From: an uncultured Pelagibacteraceae bacterium
GTDB taxonomy: Bacteria; Pseudomonadota; Alphaproteobacteria; Pelagibacterales; Pelagibacteraceae
Length of the DNA stretch: 64,000 bases
NCBI GenBank assembly: GCA_902564245.1
Contig: CACFAF010000001.1
Span: forward strand, 86,712 to 150,711
Direction of reading: 5' to 3'
The translations under genes were made by a program, and so were the position numbers. Below, piece by piece: positions 29,174 through 37,135 of this stretch. How positions within the stretch are numbered: the stretch's first letter is position 1; each line of letters starts with the position of its first letter. The notes under the pieces were generated by a model. It was given only the letters and a program-made list of their open reading frames with translations, searched no databases and was not told the origin of the DNA.

Positions 29174-29281
29174 TGTTACTAAAAAAACATTGTATAATAA
29201 TATCTTTTATAATTTGCATATCTAATATGCTGCCACGGAATTGTTTTATTTAAAGAATAATTAAGTTACCAAGGAAAATTA

Positions 29282-30049
29282 ATGTTTTCAGATTTTATAG
29301 AAATTTTCATTTTATCATTAATTCAAGGGATATCTGAATTCTTGCCAGTAAGTTCATCTGCTCACTTAATTGTGATTTCAACTCTTTATAAATTTAAAGC
29401 TAATTCAATGTTAATAGATGTAAGCTTACATCTGGGATCTTTAACTGCAATAGTTTATTATTTCAGAAAAGAACTCTTAGACTTAAAAAAAAATAAAAAA
29501 ATTCTAAAATTAATAATTATAGGTTCAGTTCCAATAATGATATTTGGTTACATCATTTATATTACAGAATTGAGTTATCTATTAAGAAACATAAAAGTAA
29601 TTGCATGGACTACATTAATATTTGGTTTATTATTATATATTGCTGATAAAAATGATTTGAATAAAAAAATATCTTCAGATTTAAAATTAAGTACTATTTT
29701 ATTTATTGGTTTCTTCCAAGTTTTATCACTAATTCCTGGTGTTAGTAGAGCCGGTATAACAATTACTGCAGGGAGAATTTTAAAGTTTAATAGAGTTGAC
29801 TCAGCTAAAATTTCTTTTTTGTTATCTATACCAGCTTTAGCTGGAGCAAGTTTTCTTAGCCTAAAAAATATTCATTATGAAAGTATTGAATTAAATTATC
29901 TGGTACTATCATCTATCATTTTTTCATTTATTTTTTCTTATTTAACAATTAGATTTTTTTTAGATTATATCAAAAAATTTTCTCTTAATATTTTTGTTAT
30001 ATATAGAGTCATGGTTGCAATAATTTTATTTATTTTAATTTATAGTTAG
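29282..30049 (+). CDS. uppP: Undecaprenyl-diphosphatase (BacA/UppP)
   Basis: Integral membrane phosphatase of 255 residues that recycles undecaprenyl pyrophosphate, the lipid carrier for peptidoglycan and surface polysaccharide. The two conserved motifs are present: QGISEFLPVSSSAHL (residues 15-29), with the catalytic Glu/Ser region, and PGVSRAGITI with the essential Arg. Several hydrophobic helices span the sequence. An AAGGA ribosome-binding site precedes the ATG. It is divergent from gltD, and its end overlaps the convergent EamA gene by 20 bases. Confidence 0.95.
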   Translation: MFSDFIEIFILSLIQGISEFLPVSSSAHLIVISTLYKFKANSMLIDVSLHLGSLTAIVYYFRKELLDLKKNKKILKLIIIGSVPIMIFGYIIYITELSYLLRNIKVIAWTTLIFGLLLYIADKNDLNKKISSDLKLSTILFIGFFQVLSLIPGVSRAGITITAGRILKFNRVDSAKISFLLSIPALAGASFLSLKNIHYESIELNYLVLSSIIFSFIFSYLTIRFFLDYIKKFSLNIFVIYRVMVAIILFILIYS

Positions 30050-30932
30050 TTTTTTTTAATTCTGGTAAAATTTGAGAAATTATAACACCTAATAAAATTA
30101 ATACGCATCCAGCTATATTATCAATATTCAAAACTTGATTTAAAATAAGCCATGCAGCTATTGCAGCAAATACACTCTCTAATGAAAATATAATTGCAGA
30201 TGGAGCAGGTGAAATATTTTTTTGTGCATATATTTGTAAAGTGAAAGCAATACCACCTGACATTGCTCCTGCATATAATATTGAAACTGATTCATTTAAT
30301 ATATTTGCAAGTGTAATTGTTTCAAAACAAATAGCAAAAATAGATGAAAATATAGCTACAACAAGTGCCTGCAATGATCCAAAAAATAAAGGTAAATTAA
30401 AATTCTTTATAAATTTACCAATAAAAATTATATGGAGGCTCCAAAAAATTGCGCAAAGTATAACTAAACTATCTCCTAACCTAACTGTAGCATTGGTAAA
30501 ATCACTTAAGAAATATACACCTAAAACGCAAAAAAACACGGAAGGCCATATACTCCAATGAATTGATTTTTTAAAAAATAAATAAAGTATTATAGGAACC
30601 ATAGGTACATAAAAAACTGTAAAGAATGCTGCATTTGCAACATCGGTATAAAGTAAAGCTGCTTGTTGAACATAAGTTCCTAGGAATAGAAATAAACCGA
30701 TCCAAAAAAGAAATTGATAAAATAATTTTCTATTAATATTTATCTGACTAATAATTTTTTTTCTTTCAAAAATTATTGCAAACGGAATTATAGATAAAAA
30801 ACCAATGAAAAATCTTGCTCCATTAAAAGTAAGTGGACCTATCTTATCCATTCCAGTATCTTGAGCAATAAATGTTGTTCCCCAGATAAATGTACATAAA
30901 AGTGCACTAAATAGAGAAGCTATTTTTGACAT
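30030..30932 (-). CDS. EamA/DMT-family permease
   Basis: Membrane protein of 300 residues with about ten hydrophobic helices arranged as two EamA repeats. The N-terminal SALLCTFIWGTTFIAQDTGM and the later SLESVFAAIAAWLILNQVL are typical of drug/metabolite exporters of the RhaT/YdcZ group. These proteins move amino acids or other small metabolites outward, sometimes inward. It starts five bases after the E2 gene ends and so is likely transcribed with aceE-aceF; a link to pyruvate or amino-acid overflow is only a guess. Confidence 0.88.
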   Translation of the reverse strand: MSKIASLFSALLCTFIWGTTFIAQDTGMDKIGPLTFNGARFFIGFLSIIPFAIIFERKKIISQININRKLFYQFLFWIGLFLFLGTYVQQAALLYTDVANAAFFTVFYVPMVPIILYLFFKKSIHWSIWPSVFFCVLGVYFLSDFTNATVRLGDSLVILCAIFWSLHIIFIGKFIKNFNLPLFFGSLQALVVAIFSSIFAICFETITLANILNESVSILYAGAMSGGIAFTLQIYAQKNISPAPSAIIFSLESVFAAIAAWLILNQVLNIDNIAGCVLILLGVIISQILPELKKTNYKLK

Positions 30933-30937
30933 TGATT

Positions 30938-31846
30938 TTATATGGCTAATTTATAAGCAAAGTTTTTTCCAAGATTTTCTTTAATTTCATTATTAAATCT
31001 TGCTGCCTCTGCTCCATCTATAATTCTGTGATCATAGGATAAAGAAATTGGTAATAAAGTTCTTGTAACGAATTTTCCATTTACTGAGACTTGTTTTTTT
31101 ATAGATTTGCCTACACCTAAAATTGCAACTTCAGGATAATTAATAATTGGAGTAAAAAAACTACCTCCTATGCTACCTAAACTTGTAATTGTCATCGATC
31201 CACCTAAAAATTCTTTTTTATCAATTTTTTGATTTCTACATTTTTCACTTATCTCCACTAATTCACTGCTTATCATATTGATATTTTTTTGATCTGAATT
31301 TCTTATTTTTGGAACCATTAAACCATGAACAGTGTCAACTGCTACTCCAATATGAAAATATTTTTTTAGAGTTATTTTTCCATTTTCAATATCATCAATA
31401 GAAGAATTAAACGAAGGAAATTTTTTTAAACATTTTGTCAATGCTTTTATAATGAATGCTAGAGGTGTTATTTTTTTTATTTCGCCAGTATACATATCTT
31501 TAAGTGATTTTCTAAAATCTTCCATTTCAGTTATATCCACCTCATCATGATTTGTTACATGTGGAATAGAACTCCAAGAATTTGATAAATGTTTTGCTGC
31601 TATTTTTTTAACTCTTGGAATATCTTTAATTTCTATCTCTCCAAAATCTGAATGATTAAAATTTACTAAAGGTTTTTTTGGAATTGAAGAGGTATTTATC
31701 TGCTCTGAGATAAATTTTTTAACATCACTCTCTATTACTCTGTTTTTCCTCTCACTACCTAAAATTTTATTAATATCAACTCCTAGCTCTCTTGCAAACT
31801 TTCTAATTTTTGGACTAGCTAAGACTCTAAGTTTTTTATCTGACAT
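30938..31846 (-). CDS. aceF: Pyruvate dehydrogenase E2 (dihydrolipoyl acetyltransferase) lacking a lipoyl domain
   Basis: E2 transacetylase of 302 residues from the ATG at 31846 (MSDKKLRV). A longer frame exists but would lie inside aceE; the chosen ATG follows the aceE TAG by one base. Residues about 8-45 (LASPKIRKFARELGVDINKI, then IESDVKKFI) are the peripheral subunit-binding domain, which docks E1/E3. The rest is the acetyltransferase core with SWSSIPHVTNHDEVDITEM, a GSMTITSLGS motif and the active-site DHRIIDG (His273). The usual N-terminal lipoyl domains are missing; one lipoyl domain is instead found on the neighbouring E1, so the acyl carrier must come from there. Confidence 0.92.
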   Translation of the reverse strand: MSDKKLRVLASPKIRKFARELGVDINKILGSERKNRVIESDVKKFISEQINTSSIPKKPLVNFNHSDFGEIEIKDIPRVKKIAAKHLSNSWSSIPHVTNHDEVDITEMEDFRKSLKDMYTGEIKKITPLAFIIKALTKCLKKFPSFNSSIDDIENGKITLKKYFHIGVAVDTVHGLMVPKIRNSDQKNINMISSELVEISEKCRNQKIDKKEFLGGSMTITSLGSIGGSFFTPIINYPEVAILGVGKSIKKQVSVNGKFVTRTLLPISLSYDHRIIDGAEAARFNNEIKENLGKNFAYKLAI

Positions 31847-31847
31847 A

Positions 31848-34800
31848 CTATAACTTTGTTGGTATAATTTTGTTTGGATCAATTTTATACTTTTTAATTG
31901 CCTCTTTAGCATATTTAGATGCAATTAGTTGTTCTTTTGCAAGAACACTTAAACCATATGTAACAATATGTTCTTTATCTACCTCAAAAAATCTTCTTAA
32001 ACTCTCTCTTGTATCGCTTCTTCCATATCCATCAGTTCCTAAAGAATAAAAACTCTTCTTTAAAAAAGGTCTTATTTGTTCAGCATGTGAACGCATATAA
32101 TCAGAAGCAGAAAGTATAGGGCCTTCAGTTTTACCTAAACATTTTTCAACATATGAAATTTTTTGGTCTTTATCAGGGTTTAAAAGATTAAATCTTTCAG
32201 TTTCTATACCATCTCGACCTAATTCATTAAAACTTGTTACACTCCAAACCTCACTATCAATTTGATATTCATTTTGAAGAATTTCAGCTCCAGCAATCAT
32301 CTCTCTTAATATTGTTCCTGAACCTAAAAGTTGAATTTTTGTTTTTTTAAAATTGTTAAATTCTTTTATTTTGTACATACCTTTTAGTATTCCTTCTTCA
32401 CAATTTTTATCTTTTGGTATTGCAGGATGCGGATAATTTTCATTCATCGTAGTGATATAATAAAAAATATTTTCTTTTTTTTCATGCATTCTTCTTAACC
32501 CTTCTCTAAAAATGACTGCTAGCTCATAAGCAAATGTAGGATCATATGATATGCAATTTGGAATTGTTGATGCTAAGATATGACTATGTCCATCTTGGTG
32601 TTGTAAACCCTCTCCAGCTAAAGTTGTTCTACCTGCTGTAGCTCCTATTAAAAATCCTCTAGCTTGACTATCTCCAGCAGCCCAAGCAAAATCTCCAGTT
32701 CTCTGAAAACCGAACATGGAATAGAAAAGGTAAATAGGTATCATTTCTAAATCATGATTAGTATAAGACGTGCCAGCTGCAATCCATGATGCCATAGATC
32801 CAGCTTCATTAATTCCTTCTTCTAATACCTGACCTTTTCTGTCTTCTCTATATGAACTTAATTGTTCAGAGTCTTCCGGCTCATATTTTTGTCCTTCATG
32901 AGCATAAATTCCTATTTTTTGAAAAAAACCTTCCATACCAAATGTCCTTGCTTCATCAGGAATTATTGGAACAAGTCTTGGTGCTACATTTTTATCTCTT
33001 AATAAATTAGTTAATAACCTTACTAAAGCCATAGTAGTAGACATTTCCTTTTTACCCGTTGAAACTTTCATAAAATCAAAAATTTCTTTCGAAGGAGCCT
33101 TTATAGGTTTAGCGTATGTAGTTCTTTCAGGTATAAAACCACCTAATTTAATTCTTCTATCTTTTATATATTTAATTTCTGGAGAATCATCACTTGGTTT
33201 AAAATATTCTATATTCTGTACCTGTTTATCAGTTAAAGGCACATCAAACCTATCTCTATAATATAATAAATCTTCTACTCCCATTTTCTTTTGCTGATGT
33301 GTGGTATTTACACTTTCACCAGTTTTGCCCATGCCATAGCCTTTAATAGTTTTTGCAATTATTACAGTTGGACTTCCAATATTTTTTGAAGCACTTTCAT
33401 AAGCTGCATAAACTTTGTGTGGATCATGTCCTCCTCTATTTAATCTCCAAATATCTTTATCAGATAAAGTAGAAACTAATTCCTGAGTTTCAGGTGATTT
33501 ACCAAAAAATTTTTCTCTAACATAAAGCCCATTTCTTGCTTTATAGGCTTGATATTCACCATCCACAGTTTCATTCATTATTTTAACTAAGTGACCGGTC
33601 TTATCTTTTGCAAGTAAAGGATCCCAATAAGATCCCCAGATAACTTTAATTACATTCCAACCAGCACCTCTAAAAATGCCCTCTAGCTCTTGAATTATTT
33701 TTCCATTTCCTCTAACTGGTCCATCTAACCTTTGCAGATTACAATTAACTATAAATACTAAGTTATCTAACTTCTCTCTTGCTGCTAACCCAATAGCTCC
33801 TAAAGATTCTGGCTCATCCATTTCTCCATCTCCTAAAAATGCCCAAACTTTTCTTCCTTCATCTTTAATCAAACCTCTGTTGATTAAGTACTTCATATAT
33901 CTTGCTTGATATATTGCTAACATTGGGCCTATACCCATTGAGACTGTGGGAAATTGCCAAAATTTTGGCATTAACCAAGGATGAGGATAGGATGATAATC
34001 CACCAGGATTGACTTCTTGTCTAAAGTTATCAAGTTGTTTTTCATTTAACCGGCCTTCTAAAAAAGCTCTAGCATAAATGCCTGGAGCACTATGACCTTG
34101 AAAATAAACTAAATCACCTCCAAATTTATTATTTTTTGCTCGCCAAAAATGATTCATGCCAACATCATAAAGTGTTGCGGCTGATGCAAAAGTACCAATA
34201 TGCCCTCCAAGTTCTGGGAACTTTTTGTTCGCTCTTACAACCATTGCTGCTGCATTCCATCTTATCAAAGATCTAATCTTTCTCTCCAAATTTTGATCTC
34301 CAGGAGATTTAACTTCATTTTCTGGGGATATGGTATTTATGTAGGGTGTATTTCTTGAAAGAACTAAATCTGATCCTTGCTTATAAGAATGTTCTATTAA
34401 TTGTTTAATTAAATATTGAGCTCTTTGACTACCATCATTTTCTAGTACTGATGATAAAGATTCAAGCCACTCTTGAGTTTCTATTGGATCAATATCATTT
34501 TTATTATTAACTTTAATTTGTGTTTCTTTTATCTTTATAGGTCTTTCTTTGATTTCATCTACTTTAACTTTTACTTCATCTTTTATAGATGTTTCTGCTT
34601 CAGCAATTATATTTTCTGTATCTTTTGGAATTTTTTCATCTTTAGGAATTTTTTCGTCTTTTGAAGTTTCTTTTAATGAAGAAACATTTAATATTAAATC
34701 ATCTTTTGAAACTTTATCACCTATCTTAACATTGATAGATTCAATTTTTCCTTCTAAAGTTGAAGGAACTTCAACGCTAGACTTATCACTCTCTATAGTA

Positions 34801-34907
34801 ATAACTGGATCATTAAGTTTAATATTGTCTCCAGCTTTTACTAATATTTCAATAACTTCTACACCCTCAAAGTCACCAATATCTGGAACAAGTAATTTTT
34901 GATTCAT
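31848..34907 (-). CDS. aceE: Pyruvate dehydrogenase E1 (homodimeric) with N-terminal lipoyl domain
   Basis: ThDP-dependent E1 of 1019 residues, against about 890 for a normal AceE. The excess is an N-terminal lipoyl domain (1-80) with ESDKSS, where Lys42 would carry lipoate, and a charged linker (about 80-150) with repeated DEKIPKD. Then follows a complete homodimeric E1: GGHIGTFASAATLYDVG, FLGDGEMDEPESLG (ThDP/Mg motif), HKVYAAYESA, GEGLQHQDGHSH and DGYGRSDTRESLRRFFEVD. It decarboxylates pyruvate and acetylates lipoate. It is coupled to the lipoyl-less E2 that follows; no E3 gene lies in the window. Confidence 0.93.
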   Translation of the reverse strand: MNQKLLVPDIGDFEGVEVIEILVKAGDNIKLNDPVITIESDKSSVEVPSTLEGKIESINVKIGDKVSKDDLILNVSSLKETSKDEKIPKDEKIPKDTENIIAEAETSIKDEVKVKVDEIKERPIKIKETQIKVNNKNDIDPIETQEWLESLSSVLENDGSQRAQYLIKQLIEHSYKQGSDLVLSRNTPYINTISPENEVKSPGDQNLERKIRSLIRWNAAAMVVRANKKFPELGGHIGTFASAATLYDVGMNHFWRAKNNKFGGDLVYFQGHSAPGIYARAFLEGRLNEKQLDNFRQEVNPGGLSSYPHPWLMPKFWQFPTVSMGIGPMLAIYQARYMKYLINRGLIKDEGRKVWAFLGDGEMDEPESLGAIGLAAREKLDNLVFIVNCNLQRLDGPVRGNGKIIQELEGIFRGAGWNVIKVIWGSYWDPLLAKDKTGHLVKIMNETVDGEYQAYKARNGLYVREKFFGKSPETQELVSTLSDKDIWRLNRGGHDPHKVYAAYESASKNIGSPTVIIAKTIKGYGMGKTGESVNTTHQQKKMGVEDLLYYRDRFDVPLTDKQVQNIEYFKPSDDSPEIKYIKDRRIKLGGFIPERTTYAKPIKAPSKEIFDFMKVSTGKKEMSTTMALVRLLTNLLRDKNVAPRLVPIIPDEARTFGMEGFFQKIGIYAHEGQKYEPEDSEQLSSYREDRKGQVLEEGINEAGSMASWIAAGTSYTNHDLEMIPIYLFYSMFGFQRTGDFAWAAGDSQARGFLIGATAGRTTLAGEGLQHQDGHSHILASTIPNCISYDPTFAYELAVIFREGLRRMHEKKENIFYYITTMNENYPHPAIPKDKNCEEGILKGMYKIKEFNNFKKTKIQLLGSGTILREMIAGAEILQNEYQIDSEVWSVTSFNELGRDGIETERFNLLNPDKDQKISYVEKCLGKTEGPILSASDYMRSHAEQIRPFLKKSFYSLGTDGYGRSDTRESLRRFFEVDKEHIVTYGLSVLAKEQLIASKYAKEAIKKYKIDPNKIIPTKL

Positions 34908-35006
34908 TGTTATTTATCGATTTTTACACTTAAAATAAGCATATTTGATATATTTCTAACACATTTGAAGCCATTTTTGGACAAGCTTATATGTCACTTT
35001 CTAAAA

Positions 35007-35123
35007 ATGTTGAAAAATATATTTAAAAAAATAACAAATTTCAAAAATAAAGAAGATTTAGATGCAAGATTTTGGATACAAAAAATTTTGTTGTGTAAAA
35101 ACTATAAAAATAATTCTTTTTAA
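35007..35123 (+). CDS. Possible small basic protein (38 residues)
   Basis: The 212-base gap between the aceE start and the thiolase end contains a plus-strand ORF. Starting from the ATG at 35007 it encodes a 38-residue basic protein (MLKNIFKKITNF...ending NNSF) with a KEDLDARFWIQKILLCK segment that looks amphipathic. The frame is open further upstream to 34899 but that part overlaps aceE. No family is recognised and there is no clear ribosome-binding site. It could equally be chance in A/T-rich spacer DNA. Confidence 0.25.
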   Translation: MLKNIFKKITNFKNKEDLDARFWIQKILLCKNYKNNSF

Positions 35124-36307
35124 ATCCTTTCAATACACATAGCTATACCCATTCCACCTCCAATGCATAATGAGGCACAACCTTTGCTTTTATTTTGTCT
35201 AATCATTTCGTGAATTAAAGTTACTAAAATTCTTGTGCCTGAAGCACCAATTGGGTGTCCAATAGCTATCGCTCCCCCATTTACATTTACTTTTTTTTCA
35301 GGAATTTTTAAATCTTTGATAACTGCAATACTCTGTGCGGCAAATGCCTCATTAATTTCAAACAAGTCTACTTCATCCAATTTCCAAGTTGCATTTTTTA
35401 AGGCCATATTAACTGCTGGGATTGGACCAAGACCCATAAGAGATGGCTCTACTCCACAAGTAGCCCAAGATACTATTCTGACTAAAGGCCTTATTGATCT
35501 ATTTTTTGCTTCGTCAAGTTTCATTAATACTACTGCTGCAGCACCATCATTTATTCCAGAAGAATTTCCAGCTGTTACTGTCCCATCATCTTTAAATACA
35601 GTATTTAATTTTTTCAAACTTTCTAAGGTAATTTCGTTTCTAGGATGTTCATCTTTTTCAAAAATAAATTTTTTACCATTATCATTAATTTGTAATTTAA
35701 TTAATTCGTTTTCAAATTTATTTTTAGATATAGCAATTTGAGTTTTTTCTTGAGAATTTAAAGAAAATAAATCTTGTTCATTTCTCGAAATTTTATATTT
35801 TTCAGCAATATTTTCTGCGGTTATACCCATGTGATAGTCATTAAATGAATCAATTAATCCATCATATATCATCGTATCAACTAATTTATCTTCAGATATT
35901 TTTTTATCTTCTCTATAAAAAATTGCATGTGGTGCTCTAGACATATTTTCTTGACCACCAGCAATTATGATTTTATTTTCATTTAATAATAAAGATTGAA
36001 AGGCTGAAGCGACAGATCGCAATCCAGAACCACAAACTTGATTAACAACATGTGCAGGTTTAGAAACTGGAATTCCAGCACGCACTGCAGCTTGCCTAGC
36101 AGGATTTTGGCCAGTAGCAGAAGTCAGAACTTGTCCCATAATTACCTCATCGATATCTTCTAACTTTAATTGAGATTTATGAACAACTTCTTTAATAACC
36201 ACAGTTCCTAATTTATCAGCACTCAAACCTTTTAAAGATCCTTTGTAAGTGCCTATAGGAGTTCTTAATGCTGCTGTTATAACTATATCACTCAATTTAT
36301 TTATCAT
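35120..36307 (-). CDS. Acetyl-CoA C-acetyltransferase (thiolase)
   Basis: Thiolase of 395 residues, the length of biosynthetic acetoacetyl-CoA thiolases such as PhaA/AtoB. Cys92 in NQVCGSGLRS is the acylated nucleophile; GNSSGINDGAAAV, NGGAIAIGHPIGASG (His) and CIGGGMGIAMCIE (second Cys) complete the active site. It condenses or cleaves acetoacetyl-CoA/acetyl-CoA. No beta-oxidation partner is adjacent; an acetoacetyl-CoA synthetase lies 5.5 kb to the right, so acetoacetate use is one likely context. It is a single-gene unit followed by the aceE promoter region. Confidence 0.94.
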   Translation of the reverse strand: MINKLSDIVITAALRTPIGTYKGSLKGLSADKLGTVVIKEVVHKSQLKLEDIDEVIMGQVLTSATGQNPARQAAVRAGIPVSKPAHVVNQVCGSGLRSVASAFQSLLLNENKIIIAGGQENMSRAPHAIFYREDKKISEDKLVDTMIYDGLIDSFNDYHMGITAENIAEKYKISRNEQDLFSLNSQEKTQIAISKNKFENELIKLQINDNGKKFIFEKDEHPRNEITLESLKKLNTVFKDDGTVTAGNSSGINDGAAAVVLMKLDEAKNRSIRPLVRIVSWATCGVEPSLMGLGPIPAVNMALKNATWKLDEVDLFEINEAFAAQSIAVIKDLKIPEKKVNVNGGAIAIGHPIGASGTRILVTLIHEMIRQNKSKGCASLCIGGGMGIAMCIERI

Positions 36308-36394
36308 TATTTTGATAACATAATATTTTATAAGTTAAATTACATTAAAAACTTTGCTATATTAAAAAAGTTTAATTTTTATTAATAAAATTTT

Positions 36395-36471
36395 GCGCCT
36401 GTAGCTCAATTGGATAGAGCGCTTGGCTACGGACCAGGAGGTTCTGGGTTCAACTCCTAGCAGGCGCGCCA
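36395..36471 (+). tRNA. tRNA-Arg (anticodon ACG)
   Basis: A 77-base cloverleaf. The acceptor GCGCCTG pairs with CAGGCGC, followed by discriminator G and encoded CCA. The anticodon stem CTTGG/CCAGG holds the loop CTACGGA, giving ACG; A34 would be deaminated to inosine to read CGU, CGC and CGA arginine codons. The T-arm CTGGG/CCTAG with TTCAACT loop is regular. A small hydrophobic ORF begins 13 bases after the CCA. Confidence 0.97.
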
Positions 36472-36484
36472 AAAATGGATATAT

Positions 36485-36586
36485 ATGATATTTAATTTGT
36501 TGAAAAAACTATCATTACAAAAATCGGTTATTTATTTTTTTATTTTAATTTTTATTATTTTATTAATTCTAACTTTTATATTATAA
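36485..36586 (+). CDS. Small single-pass membrane peptide (33 residues)
   Basis: An ATG at 36485 opens a 33-codon frame ending at 36584-36586. The peptide starts MIFNLLKKLSLQKS and then becomes almost purely Ile, Leu, Phe and Val, forming one membrane helix that ends at the stop codon. It sits 13 bases behind tRNA-Arg and six bases before the thioesterase start, filling the gap between them exactly. No ribosome-binding site or family is recognised. Hydrophobic ORFs arise easily in T-rich DNA, so this is moderate evidence only. Confidence 0.4.
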   Translation: MIFNLLKKLSLQKSVIYFFILIFIILLILTFIL

Positions 36587-36592
36587 AAAAAA

Positions 36593-37018
36593 ATGTCTAA
36601 TAATTTCGAACAAATAAGTCTTAAAACAGGATTTATGAAACACAATGGAGGTGTTTTATTTAGAAATATCTCTGAGACAGAATATGAATTTAAATCAATA
36701 ATAAATGAAAATCACTTAAATGCAGCAGGAATTACCCATGGTGGATATTTATCTGCTTTAATAGATGCTGGCGCTGGAACAGCAGCTCATAGAGCTGCAG
36801 ACAATTCACCGTGCGTAACCATTTCGTTAGATTTAAAATTTATAGGAGTATCAAAACTAGGAGATGAAATAATTGGCTATACAAAAATCTTAAAAAAAAC
36901 AAAAACTTTAGTTTTTTTATTTTGTGAACTTAAATGTAATAAAAAAATTATTACTTCTGCTTCTGGAGTTTGGAAAATTTTAAAAGTTAATCCTTCAAAT
37001 CTTGGTCCGGGAGGCTAA
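36593..37018 (+). CDS. PaaI-family hotdog thioesterase
   Basis: Hotdog-fold protein of 141 residues. The core HLNAAGITHGGYLSALIDAGAGTAAHRAA contains the conserved N-x(4)-HGG motif and acidic residue of PaaI-type acyl-CoA thioesterases, followed by the SLDLKFIG strand. It probably hydrolyses an acyl-CoA, freeing CoA; the specific acyl group is unknown. It is on the plus strand behind tRNA-Arg and the small membrane ORF, and converges on the TRAP gene group with only 15 bases to the next small ORF end. Confidence 0.85.
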   Translation: MSNNFEQISLKTGFMKHNGGVLFRNISETEYEFKSIINENHLNAAGITHGGYLSALIDAGAGTAAHRAADNSPCVTISLDLKFIGVSKLGDEIIGYTKILKKTKTLVFLFCELKCNKKIITSASGVWKILKVNPSNLGPGG

Positions 37019-37033
37019 TTATTTTTACTAAAC

Positions 37034-37135
37034 TTAGCTCAACAACCTAAATAAGGATGCTAAAATTCCATATCCAGAAATTTCAATTGCTAATACTAAT
37101 ATTATAAGAATTATTATTTTTTTGTTTATTTTCAT
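37034..37135 (-). CDS. Small membrane peptide overlapping the TRAP permease end (33 residues)
   Basis: The ATG at 37133-37135 overlaps the TGA of the TRAP permease in a four-base ATGA junction, the same coupling used by true operon pairs in this window. The 33-residue product begins MKINKKIIILIILVLAIEI, a basic start followed by one membrane helix, and ends with a short GYGILASLFRLLS tail. It is the last frame of the TRAP unit. It is much smaller than the DctQ subunit, and the upstream permease is already a fused type, so its role is unknown; a small stabilising subunit would be a reasonable guess. Confidence 0.5.
   Translation of the reverse strand: MKINKKIIILIILVLAIEISGYGILASLFRLLS

Noticed and set aside
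31847..31924. Longer N-terminus of PDH E2 (26 extra residues)
   Set aside because: It lies within the aceE 3' end and does not encode a lipoyl domain; the ATG one base after the aceE stop is the natural start.
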